From assembly GCF_002288925.2 (NCBI RefSeq), contig NW_022098076.1, forward strand, positions 65,995,332 to 66,059,331: a DNA stretch of 64,000 bases. The letters run 5' to 3'. Each line of letters opens with the position of its first letter. Positions within the stretch are counted from its first letter, which is position 1. Source of the stretch: Delphinapterus leucas (lineage: Eukaryota; Chordata; Mammalia; Artiodactyla; Monodontidae). This document shows positions 21,783-35,029 of this stretch, in pieces. Below the pieces are notes generated by a model that saw only the letters and a list, made by a program, of their open reading frames with translations, searched no databases and was not told the origin of the DNA. The translations under genes and the position numbers were made by a program.

Positions 21783-22644
21783 AGTGACTTTTTTTCTCTC
21801 CTAATCATAATGTAGTCACTGACGAAAACTAAACTACTGCTAGTTATTAACTTGATAGCAGGAAGTGCTCTTTATGTTTGTGTGTTTAAACACACAACTT
21901 AGGAAAACTAATAAGATTTAAACATCACTTTCACTCATGGCTTAAAAATATTATAAAAAATAGGTTTACCTACTTTGTCCCATTCACATTTTAATTAAAG
22001 TTTTTTGATTTCTCCTATTTTCAAACCATAGACCATACAATTAAAATGGAGTATTTTTTTTATTGTAACAATAAAACACAAAACAAGAATAACACCCAAA
22101 CATATTTGTTGACCTTGTGACAAGTTCAAGATTACCTTGTACTGTGCAAAAATGCTTTTGATGTGTCAATGCCTTGTCAAAAGATTATACTTTATTACTT
22201 ATTTGAGAAAAGATAGATGATGCTTCTGAGGTCAGCAGACAGTGGGCTGAATAAGAGAAGGGTTATTGCTGTTGTAGCAGTGCCACAGTTTTTACTTGCA
22301 TGAAGAGCAGTGCTTTCTTTGCTAGCTGGGGAAATTGCTTGAGGCCAAAGAAGACAAGCTTCATAGTGGGGACAGGAGCCTTCACAGAATTTTCGGAGGG
22401 AGCTCTTAATATCAGAGCTAAAGGAAACATTGTACTGTAACTATTGGATTTCACGGGGAGTGGATGATCACAGGAAGGGGGGGTATAAGCTGAAGCTCTG
22501 AGAAGAAAATTGCTCAAAAGGAGTATTTGGAGATGTTTTGCTGGAAGCTGAGATTTGCTATTTGTTAGATGAATAAAACAAATCTTATTTGTTTTAAATA
22601 ATGTTTAAGAGAAAGAAAGATGAGTCATTCAGTTTTTGCATGTT

Positions 22645-24832
22645 AATTCTTTTTATTGTGGTAAAATAGATATAACATAAAATTTACCATTTCAACCATT
22701 TAAGTGGACATTTCTGGGTATTAAGTATATTTACATTATTGTGCAGCTATCACCACCGTCCATCTCCAGAATGCTTTTCATCTTCTCCAACTGAAACTGT
22801 GCCTATTAAATATTTACTCCCCGTTCCTCCCTCTCCCTGGCTTCTGGCAACCAACATTTTAGTTGTTGTCTCTGTGAATTTGACTATCTTAGATACCTAA
22901 TATAACTATAATCATAAAGTATTTGTCTTTTCTTGACTGGCTTATTTCACTTAGCATAATGGCTTCAGGATTCATCCATGTTGTAGCACGTATCAAAATT
23001 TCTTTCCTTTTTAAGGCTGAATAATATTCCATTTTATGTACATGCCACATTTTGTTTACCCATTGATTTGTTGATGGATACTTGGGCTGTTCCATCTTTG
23101 ACTATTATGAATAATGCTGCTATGAACATGGATATATAAAATCTGTTTGAGTCTCTGCATTCAGTTCTTTTGGGTATATACCCAGAAATGGAATTGCTGG
23201 ATTATATGGTAATTCTATTCTTAATATTTTGAGGAATGACCATAACATTTTCCATAGTAGCTGCATTATTTTACATTCCCACCAGCAATGCACAAGAGTT
23301 CCAATTTCTCCACCTTCATATCAACACTTTTTTTTTTTTTAATAACAGCCACCCTAGTGGATGTGAAATAGTATCTTATTATGGTTTTGATTTGCATTTT
23401 TCTGATGGTTAGTGACATTGAACACCTTTTCATTTGCTTTATGGCCATTCGTATATCTTTCTTGGAGACATGTCCATTCAATTCTTTCCCCATTTTAAAA
23501 TCATGTTGTTTATTTTCTAGCTGAGTTTTAGGAGTTCTTTATATATTCTGAATATCAGTCCCTATCAGATATGTTTTTCTCTTATTCTGTGAGTTGATAT
23601 TTTACTCTTAAAATTTAGTTCTTAATTTTGATGAAGTTCAACTTATCTATTTTTTTCTTCTGTTGCCTGTGCTTTTGGTGTCATAGCCAAGAAATCACTG
23701 CAAAATCCAGTGTCATTAAGCTTTTCCCCTATATTTTCTTCTAAGAGTTCTATAGTTTTAAGGCTTATGTTTAAGCGCTTGATTCACTTTTGATTAATTT
23801 TTCTATATGGTGTAAGGGTCCAGCTTCATTTTTTTTTCATGTGGACATCCAGTTTTTCTTCCATCACCATTTGTTGAAAAGACTGTCCTTTTCCTGTTGA
23901 ATGGTCTTGGCACCCTCACTGAAAATCATTTGACCATATATGCGAGGGTTTATTTCTGGGCTCTTTAGTCCATTGGTCTTTATGTCTATCTTTATATCAC
24001 TATCATACTGTTTTGATTACTGTAGCTTGGTAGTAAAATTTGAAATCAGGAAGTGTGAGACCTCCACCTTTGTTCTTTTCCAAGATTGTTTTGACTATTC
24101 AGGGTCCCTTGAGATTCCATATGAATTTTAGGATAGATTTTTCAATTCATGCAAAAATATCATTGGGATTTTAATTCAGGGATTGCACTGAATCTGTAGA
24201 TTGCTTTAGGTAGTATTGACATCTTAACAATACTACTTTGGGTAGTACTGACATCTTCCAGTCCATGAATATGGGGTGTCTTTCCATTTATTTGTGTTTT
24301 ATTTAATTTCTTTTATCAATGTTTTAGAGTTTCAGAGTTCAAGTCTTTCACCTTCTTGGTTAAGTTTATTCCTAAGTACTTTTTCTTTTTGATGCTATTG
24401 TAAATAGAATTGCTGTCTTTATTTCCTTTTACGATTTTGCATTGTTAGTGTATAAAAATGAAACTAAGTTTTCTGTGTTGCTTTTTATATCCTTCAACTT
24501 TGCTGAATTCATTTATTAGTTCTAATAGGATTTTTTTTTAGTGGAATCTTTAGGGTTTCTTTATATAAGATCCTGTCATCTATAAACCGTGATAATTTTA
24601 TGTCTTTCCTCCCCCCCACCCCCCCAGTTTTCATGCCTTTTATTTCTTTTTCTTGCCTAATTGTTCTGGCTAGGACTTCCAGTACTATGTTGAGTAGAAG
24701 TGGCAAAAGTGGGCACGTTTGTCTTGTTCCTGGTCTTAGAGGAAAAGCTTTCAGTTTTTCTTAATTGAGTATGATGTTAGCTGTGGGTTTTTCTTATGTG
24801 GCTTTTATTATGTTGAGGTAGTTTCTTTCTAG
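22645..24832 (-). mobile_element. Old 5'-truncated L1 (antisense)
   Basis: The 3' end lies at 22645 (attctttttattgtggtaa). The minus strand then carries broken ORF2 pieces: the C-terminal MEYYSALKRKE region near 23040 and reverse transcriptase residues including a degenerate FIDDRILY box near 24580 (normally FADD). Stops and frameshifts are frequent. A short putative target duplication, tgcatgtt, lies at 22637-22644 and 24833-24840. Confidence 0.85.
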
Positions 24833-24879
24833 TGCATGTTTTATCTCACAGGTTCCTTTAAAAGGGTACCAGAATATGT

Positions 24880-24975
24880 ATGACTAGAATAATGAATTGG
24901 TTGCATATTAAGTGGGCAATTTTGGACAAGTCACTTACTCTCTGGATTTAACTTTCTTCATTTCAGAAATAATTA
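24880..24975 (+). mobile_element. MIR fragment
   Basis: gggcaattttggacaagtca, then cttactctctggatttaac, then tttcttcatttcag, follow the MIR core. It is diverged. Confidence 0.55.
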
Positions 24976-26175
24976 GATTGGGTTGATTTGCGGAATCTCA
25001 AACTCTTGTGTGCATGGGAACTACCTGGGGAGGTTGTTGAAAACATTTTGAGTTAGTAGGTCTGTATGGGGTCCAGTGGTTTACATTTTTATATCTCAGG
25101 CTATTTTGATGTGGGTGAGTTTGTTCTCTCCAACCCTTTATTGATCCTAAAATTCTGTGAAATATCCTCCAATGAGAGGTGACTGGGCGTTCATAAGAGG
25201 CAATGAAATACGTATACTGGTGGTTGAATTAGGGATTGTTTATTATTCCAAGCAATGCCTGCATTTTTGGAGTAGCAGCTTCCTGAGATTCTGGCATGTT
25301 GGAAAAAGACTAGGAATTATAAAGTGTAGACTCATTATTTGAAAGTGTGAGAAGAATAGCTGGCTCCAGAAGTAGTTGGTGTGAGGTGATTCAGGGAGGA
25401 AAGAGCTTTTGGGAAATAGAGGCAGAAGAGGGCCTAGGGAACAATTTTCCACAGAGAGGTTGCTAGTGGGGTCATAGTGCCCTTTGATTTATTAGCAAGA
25501 AGTCCTTGGTGGGACGGTTTCCGGTGGGGGAATTCCAAAGAACAGTGTTGGGAATCAGAGGGAAGAAATATTACAATAGGTGAAAAACTGATGACCAATG
25601 TGCATATATAAACATGCACACCCTCATGGGTAAAATTAGTGTAAATATTTGTGCAAAATTAGTAGCTGCTTTACTATATTTATTTACATGGTCAAAGAAT
25701 TCAGAGTTCATAAAAAATAAAATGAAAAGTGTAAGTCTCTCTCCCATCATTCCCTGAAGGAATACTTTTATTTTTAGCTCTCTTAATGTTAAATAATTTA
25801 TCTGCACTATTTTTAGATCCATCAATCTAAGACATCTTTTGTCTGCCTGTTATGAAATGTGAAGAATATATTATACTATGTTGTGCTCCTTCCTTTCTTC
25901 CCTCTATCTCTTGATTTTCATTTCTTATATATTTTAACTTTTCTGGTAGTTTTAGCAGGAATGTACAGTTAAAACAGACTTGGAGAGGGAGGGCATAGGT
26001 TTAGAATTATATGGTAATTTGCTGTCTTCTACGTCTGGGGAGACCCAGAAGGACAGCTCAAACACATGTACCTCCCTTTGATGAGCTGCTGAGAGCTGCT
26101 GTCAGCATGCAAAGCCATGGAAGTGAGGGATGGAGAGAAATTTTGTGCAGGAAAAAAATTGCATTATTTCTTCTC

Positions 26176-27966
<1,791 letters not shown>

Positions 27967-28023
27967 GCTCTATTATTTTTTAAAGGTGAGAAGGGACCAG
28001 AGGATGAAGTATCTATTAGAATT

Positions 28024-28331
28024 TTGTTCTGGTTATAGTGGGAAACCACTGATGAGTTTAAACAAGGCAATCACATTACATGATTTATATTTTAAGAAGA
28101 TCATTCTGGCAGCTTTATAGATGGACTGCAGAGGGGCAAGAGTGGCAGCAAGGGGACCAGTTAAGAGATGCTCACAGTTGTCCAGGGCAGAGTCTGTGTG
28201 GCCCTGCACTAAGATGGTAGCAGAGGAATTACAGGGAAGTAGTTGATTTGGGGTATATTTTAGGGGTGGAGCCTCCAGATTGTTGATGATGTGGTGGGAT
28301 GGGTGAGTTAGAAAAGGAGAGGAATCATGGC
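28024..28331 (-). mobile_element. L2 fragment (antisense)
   Basis: aaggcaatcacattacatga, then gatcattctggcagcttta, then accagttaagagatgctcac, is the antisense L2 pattern. Confidence 0.55.
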
Positions 28332-28403
28332 AGACAGAATGATGGCCTCCCAAAGATGCCCACATCCTAATCCCAGAAACTGTGAATATGTTACCTTACG
28401 TGG

Positions 28404-29565
28404 TGGTAAAAGGTGGTTCTGATCACCAGATTCTAATGTGTGGAGGAGGTTTCCCAAAGCAGCAAGCAATTCTCAGGACACCAGCAGGGTATCTGAGACT
28501 GCAACTCAGTTCTGACATTATTTACCTGGAGTTAGTGTCAGATCCCACAAGCTAAGGGCTCGGTCCTAAAGGACTGCCCCTCTCCCCCCCACTTCAGATG
28601 CCAGTTGCAAACCCAGGTTATCACCTGTGCTTCTGACTGACTGGCTGTAAATAAGAGGTTCCCAGGGCTTCCCTGGTGGCGCAGTGCTTGAGAGTCCGCC
28701 TGCCGATGCAGCGGACATGGGTTCGTGCCCCAGTCCGGGAGGATCCCACATGCCACGGAGTGGCTGGGCCCGTGAGCCATGGCTGCTGAGCCTGCGTGTC
28801 CAGAGCCTGTGCTCCGCAATGGGAGAGGCCACAACAGTGAGAGGCCCACGTACCGCAAAAAATAAAAAAATAAAAAAGAGGTTCCCATGACCTCCTCCTT
28901 GGGTTCTATTAATTTGCTTAGAGCAACTCACAGAACTCAGAGAGACATTTTGCTTACTAGATCACTGGTTTATTATAAAAGCATACAACTCAGGAACAGC
29001 TACACAGAAGAGATACAGAGGGCAAGGTATGGGGAAAGGGTGTGGAGCCTTTATGCCCTCTCTGAGCACACCACTCTCCCCGAATCTCCGTGCGTTCACC
29101 AACCCAGAAGCTCTCTGAACCTCCTTTTCCTGTTGTTTTTATGGAGGCTTCATTGCATAGGACTTGTTGATGAAATCATTGGCCATTGAACCTCCAGCCT
29201 CTCTCCCTTCCCCAGAGGTCAAAGGGTGGAACTGAAAGTTCCAACTCTCCCTTGCAGGTTGGTTCCCCAGCAGCCAGCCCCCATCCTTAGGTACTTTCCA
29301 AAAGTCATCTCACTAACAAAAACTTAGTTGTGGTGAAAAAGGGCTTGTTATGAATAACAGGACACCTTTATGGCTCTGAAGTACTTTCAGGAACTAAGGA
29401 CAGAGACCAAATATTATGACAAAATATTCTCCTATTGCTCTTATTGCCCAGGAAATTCCCAGGGAGCTGTGAGCCAGGAACTGTGGATGAAGATCAAATA
29501 TATATGAAAAAATATTTTGGTCATCCGACCAAATGTACATATTTCTTATAAATCACAATATTTCA
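28404..29565 (-). mobile_element. Solo ERVL-type LTR nested in the older LTR
   Basis: On the minus strand it starts TGAAATATTGTGATTTATAA and ends TTTTACCA. It has a poly(A) signal (ttataataaacc near 28975), and flanks cgtgg/catgg form a 5-bp target duplication with one change. Without the SINE inside it the length is about 940 bp. It may be of the MER21 kind; that name is a guess. Confidence 0.6.
28665..28875 (+). mobile_element. CHR-2 SINE
   Basis: Starts gggcttccctggtggcgcag and ends ccgcaaaaaataaaaaaat. The target duplication aagaggttccca is perfect at 28653-28664 and 28876-28887. It is the youngest layer of the nest. Confidence 0.95.
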
Positions 29566-29733
29566 CATGGCAGAATAGACTTTGTAGATGTGGTTAAGTT
29601 AAAGATCTTGAGATGGGGAGTTTATCCTGGAATATTTGAGTGGGCAGTGTCATCACAGGGTCCTTACAGCAGTCAGAGTCAGAGAAGGAGATGTCATGAC
29701 AGAAACAGAGGTTGGAGAGATGCGAGGAAGGAT

Positions 29734-30180
29734 TGTTACCAAGCTGGCTGCCCGACGTGTACAGAAGCCAGTACTATGGCGCTGGCTTTGGAGGAAAGAA
29801 AGAGCTTTATTACGAGGTTGACCAGCAAGGGGACAGAAAGCAGGACTCAAATCTGTCTCTGCCATCCAGGGTTCAGGGCAAAATGTAAGGGCGAACTTGG
29901 CAAAAGCTGATTGGCTAGTCTCAAATCAGTCCATCCGGAAGCCGATTTTCCTTACTGAAGGACTTCTCACTTTGTAAAGGACTCCAGTGGCAACATTTCT
30001 ATTCTTTGAGTTTTGCAAACTCAAGATTCTTCGTTCCGGGGTCATCCTGGAGCCGTGGGTTCCCGTCTTGCACATGCACAGTGCTGTCTCTGTAAAATAA
30101 CTACAGGTTTAAACAATCAACAACCTGTTTTAAGGAAGCAAAGCCATTTTAAGCTGGTCAGTGTTTTATGTGCTGTTTCA
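29734..30180 (-). mobile_element. 3' LTR of an endogenous gammaretrovirus-like element
   Basis: On the minus strand it starts TGAAACAGCAC at 30180 and ends GGTAACA at 29734, giving 447 bp with TG...CA ends. Immediately before its start lies a polypurine tract, agaaatagggggaaat (about 30181-30196). A poly(A) signal, AATAAAGCTCTTTC, is at about 29815, as in gammaretroviral R regions. Confidence 0.75.
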
Positions 30181-30299
30181 ATTTCCCCCTATTTCTTTAC
30201 ACATTCCTCAACCTTGAAGGAAATAGGGTGATATCACTCTAGATGCTTCCTGCTGATCAGGAGCATGGATTTTTATAAGAGGAATGAAATTGTTTTGCA

Positions 30300-31408
30300 C
30301 TTAATTGTAAATATTCACAAGTCCCACCTTGAACTCTTAAGTCTTAGGCAATCATCATGCGTGTGGGGAGGCCTTTTAAATATATGAGACAGACAACAAA
30401 TACAAAATTTAATGAGTCCTGTGAAGGTGTCTACAAATACCAGCAAATATCTGTAATTTCTCATGGCTTTGGGCATAACAGTCAAGTCTATTTGCCAACC
30501 ATCTCCTGGTTCTGTCCCTCGGTTTTGTACCCCTTTTACTATTGGGGGCGGACTGATTTTTGGATTGTTTCTGGCCCGATCAGGCAATTTTGCATTAACC
30601 TTTTGTTGGTCCTTTGCATTTGTGGACCAAAAATAAACTTCTGTAGCCAGTGATTGGTTAGGTCACGCCCCTAATGGTTTCCTTGATGTAGATGGGTAAT
30701 AACTCTTTCCATTAAATGCTCAGGTATAAGCACTAGTCCCTGTTCATTATAAATCCAGCCTTCTTTGGTTGTTTGGTACTGATCATCTAAGTCTCAAGTC
30801 AGCGTGAAATCCCCCTTCGTCTGCTTTCTCTAGATCCATTTCCCAACACTGAGGTTTAAACAGGGATAGGTCCACATGTGGAATGAGTGCTAGGGCCTTA
30901 GGATGGGGATTTTTGGTCTGGCTGCCTGTTTTGTGCCCTGATCAGCCAAATTATTTCCTTTAGCTATATAACTATCAGTCTTTTGGGGGCCCAGGCAATG
31001 TACTATGGCTACTTCTTCCATCATTATAACAGAGCCTAATCAGGCCAGTATCTCCTCTGCGTGTTTAACTTCTTTTCTTCCTGATGTTAGTTAGACCCCT
31101 CTCTTCCCATATGGCCCCATGTGCATGCACGACAGAGAAGGCATACTTAGAATCAGTATAAATGGTGACCTTTTATTTAGCCCCAAGGCACAGGGCCCTC
31201 TTGAGGGCTATGAGCTCTGCCTCTTGGACAGATGTACCCGGAAGGAGGGCTTCCACTTCTAAGGCTTCCTGATGAATTACTACTACATACTCAGCCTTTC
31301 AGAGTCCCTGGTCTATGAAGCTGCTCCCGTCTGTAAACATTTCTATATCTGGATTTTCAGTCAGGTTGGGTCTGCTAGAATAGACTTCTTCAATATTTGT
31401 GTACAGTC
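30300..31408 (-). pseudogene. Broken retroviral pol remnant (RNase H to integrase)
   Basis: On the minus strand, pieces of pol occur in order. An RNase H start (FTDGSSF near 31335) is followed by YTDSKYAF near 31150, an ADQG-type end of RNase H near 30955, and the integrase core start WQIDLTV with YLLVFVDTFTG near 30450. Stops and frame changes break it. The integrase core is cut off before its second catalytic Asp. No gag, protease, 5' LTR or env is present, and the LTR at 29734-30180 follows after about 120 bp. It belongs to a class I (gammaretrovirus-like) endogenous retrovirus and cannot produce protein. Confidence 0.8.
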
Positions 31409-32437
31409 CACAAGCCACAGAATACAGGTAGCCTCTAGAAGCTGGAAAAGGTAAGGAAACAGATTTTCTCCTAGAGCCCCCCCCAGAGAAACTGCCCTGC
31501 TGACACCTTCAGTTTAGGCTCTAGACTTTGATTTTGGACTTCTGACCTCCAGAAGTGTAAGAAAATTATTTGTATTGTCTTAAGTCACAAAACCATAGAA
31601 ATTTGTTACAGCAGTAATAGGAAATTAACATAGGAGTCAAGAATGACAATAAGGCTTTTTCCTGGGGAATAGTGCTACTATCTCCCAATATGGGAAAGGC
31701 TGGGGAGGAAAGGAGGCTAAGAGAAAACTGAACCTGTCCCCTTCAAGTGGACAGTTGGTCCTCATACAGATAAGTCGATGGGCGAGTTGGCCCTGGCCTC
31801 AGGGGTGGGTCAGGATATATGATGGAAATGTGGGAGCCACCAACATATAAATGATATTTAGAGACCTGGGGTTTACACCCCTGGAGAAAGCATATTACAT
31901 TAAAATCATGGGAAGACAGCTTAGTAACTTCCAAACAGAGGCCACATACAGACTTATTCCCCCTCATTTCTTGCTGTTTAAATTACAGTTGTTTTCTTTT
32001 GAGTCACAAAATGACATTTCAAAAGATAATAAGAAGCTGCCACTTTGGAAGGAAATAAACGCCAACATTAGGCAACCTTTTAAAGGATCAAATTTCTGGA
32101 GTGTGCGGGTAGTTGCAGTATTTCTTTCTTCCTTTTTTTTTTTTTTTTTGAAGAATACATATGAGCTCATTTAACAGATTTAAGCCTGTAGTTTAATTTG
32201 GGGGGATTTTTATGGGTACAAATTTTTAAGAATTTGCTTCTTATCAGATGGATAACCTTTAACTTTTGAGAGAACCATACTCCCCTTTTCTGATGGTACT
32301 GGTTGCTTCCTGTTGTTTTGTTTCAAGGGCTTTGGTGACAATTGACAGTGACCTTTGAAATTAAGGTTAAATTTTGTGTAAAGGCAACACATCTAGAGGA
32401 ATCTATGTATATTCTTAGATCTACTGAACATATAGAT

Positions 32438-32665
32438 CAAGGGTTCTCAACCATGGACCGTTTTACATTCCCCAGGGGACATTTAACAATGTCGGGAGAT
32501 ATTTTTGGATGTCGAGATGGGGATGGGATGCTACTGGCATCTCGTGGGTAGAGGCCAGGGATGCTGCCAAACATACCACTGTGTACAGGACAGCCCCCAA
32601 CCCCGACCCACATCAAAGATGTACTCAGCCTAAAATGTCAATAGTGCAGAGGTTGGCAGACCCTG
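32438..32665 (+). mobile_element. MER5A-type hAT MITE
   Basis: The terminal caagggttctcaacc and its partner ggttggcagaccctg are imperfect inverted repeats. The interior has ccccaggggacatttaacaa, then gctactggcatctcgtgggt, then aggacagcccccaac, typical of MER5A. Confidence 0.85.
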
Positions 32666-33428
32666 TAATAGAACTTGTAAACCTACAGGTTAGGAAAATG
32701 GGAACTATTATCTTTCTGTCCCTTAACATATATGCTCTTCCTACATAAATCTGGTTGCACACTGAGCTGGCAAACTTCATTTTGCTGCTCTGATGTAAGT
32801 ACTACAACATTCTTGCAGATTCTATAATTTTTATTTTGCGAGAAACTGGCTAATTTAGTGTTAACTGGAATGGAAGCCACAAAGAAGGATTTGAAGTCAA
32901 TTTAAATGGCTTTTTGGGGGGCTAAAATGAAAGTGTTAAATTTATTATAGTCATATTTTAGGAAAAAATTTCATATTCTGTAAGCAGTTTTTATTTTGGA
33001 CTACTTATCAAGTAGTACTAACATTGTGCCCTTGCTAGTCACGACTAATTAAATACTGCCCTGATGTAGTTATTTGCTTATTTCAGGTAAAAAAAAAGTC
33101 ACTTGATATAACTATAATTGAAATAAAATAAAATTGTAAAAATTGCTTTACTTCTTATTGTTTGGCAGTATTGGAGTAGAAGCGTTGTGATTTAAAAAAA
33201 AGTATGTTGAGGAAAAGTCTACTTTCTGTCATTTACTAACTTAAGTAGCAGCCCAAGGAAAAGATGTAGGAATGAAGAGATTTGTACAATGATCTTGAGT
33301 CTTTTCATTCCTAGATTTTGCAATATGAACTTTAATTACTAAATTGGTTAAAGACTTTGAGAAACCTACATTATTTAGTAGGATGGGGGATATACCTTAA
33401 TTTCTGCAATTTAAGGTTAAACCCCTAA

Positions 33429-34180
33429 GTGTAAATTGGTGCAGCCACTACGGAACAGTATGGAGGTTCTTTTAAAAACTAAAAATAGTTACCATATGAT
33501 CCTGCAATCCCACTCCTGGATATGTATCCAAAGAAAACTGTAATTCGCAAAGATACATGCACCCCAATGCTCATAGCAGCACTATTTACAATAGCCAAGA
33601 CATGGAAACAACCTAAGTGTCCATTGACAGATGAATGGATAAAGAAGATGTGGTACGTATATACAATGGAATATTAGCCATAGTAAAGAATGAAATAATG
33701 CCATTTGCAGCAACATGGATGGACCTAGAGATTATTATATTAAGTGAAGTAAGTCAGACAAAGACAAATATAATATAATATCACTTATATGTGAAATCTA
33801 AAAAAAATGATATAAATGAACTTATTTACAAAACAGAAATAGACTCACAGACATAGAAAACAAACTTATGGTTACCAGAGGGGATAGTGGGGGTTGGTGA
33901 GGGGGAATTAAAGTATGAGTTTGGGATTCACATATGCACACTACTATGTATAAAATAGATAAACAACAAGGACCTACTGTATAGCACAGGGAACTATATT
34001 CAATGTCTTGTAATAACCTGTAATAGAAAAAGAATCTGAAAAAGAATATATATATATACACACACACATATATATAAGATACATATAAATAACTGAATCA
34101 CTTTGCTGTACAGCTGAAGCTAACGCAACTTTGTAAATTAGCTATACTTCGATTTAAAAAATGGTTAAAAATAAAAAAGA
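33429..34180 (+). mobile_element. 5'-truncated L1 3' end (sense)
   Basis: Starts gtgtaaattggtgcagccac and passes through the ORF2 end (atggaatattagccatag) and the 3'UTR (ctgtatagcacagggaacta) to an A-rich tail at about 34155-34180. A (TA)n/(CA)n tract lies at 34047-34078. There is no intact frame. Confidence 0.85.
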
Positions 34181-35029
34181 GAAATATTTAGAAGTTGTAT
34201 GTTTTAATTCTCCAGGGGAATTAAGAAATTGAGAAAATGGGCTAAATGTTTCCTGTTAACAAAGAGAAGAAAAATCCAATAAAAAAAAAGATTAGGCCCC
34301 TAAGATGGTAGATACAGTTAGAAAATTAAAATCACGAGGTGTATACCTTTAAAAATTTCTAAAATGAGGTGTATGACAATGTATACCTAAAAGCAGTGAC
34401 CAGTTTGAAATATTAAAAGTAGTTAAGACAGCACGATTTTCTGAATATGAAGATGACTTTTGGGAAATCAATGATAAGCATTGTATTGTTTCTTAGGAAT
34501 ACTTAATATAGATACATTAATGCTTTTAACCTGTGTGGTTTGTTAAAGAACTAACATCCTCATTTGCTAATCATTCTTTTGTCATTTTAACACATATATA
34601 CAAGATATATGAAAATGATGTTCTTGGACTTTAATTCTTTTTTTTTAACATCTTTATTGGAGTATTATTGCTTTACAATGGTGTGTTAGTTTCTGCTGTA
34701 TAACAAAGTGAATCAGCTATACATATACATACATCCCCATATACCCTCTCTCTTGCGTCTCCCTCCCACCCTCCCTATCCCACCCCTCTAGGTGGACACA
34801 AAGCACCGAGCTGATCTCCCTGTGCTATGCGGCTGCTTCCCACTAGCTATCTGTTTTACATTTGGTAGTGTATATGTGTACATGCCATGCTCTCACTTCG
34901 TACCAGCTTGCCCTTCCCCCTCCCCATGTCCTCAAGTCCATTCTCTATGTCTGCATCTTTATTCCTGTCCTGCCCCTAGGTTCTTTAGAACCATTATTAT
35001 TATTATTATTTTTAGATTCCATATATATG

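Larger units (their letters stand above)
28332..31636 (+). mobile_element. Ancient MaLR/MLT-type LTR split into three parts
   Basis: Three pieces read in order as one old repeat: 28332-28403 (agaatgatggcctcccaaag, then atgttaccttacg), 29566-29733 (catggcagaatagactttg, then gatcttgagatgggga, then gatgcgaggaag) and about 31408-31636 (gcctctagaagctggaaaag, then tttcggacttctgacc-like bases, then gttacagcagtaatagg). The gaps are filled by a solo LTR and a retroviral fragment. The exact family name is uncertain. Confidence 0.7.

Noticed and set aside
21506..21815. Several 70-93 codon ORFs at 21.5-21.8 kb, repeated at 28.6, 42.7, 44.8 and 52.4 kb
   Set aside because: All are translations of CHR-2 SINE copies, which explains the recurring Arg/Gly/Ser-rich peptides.
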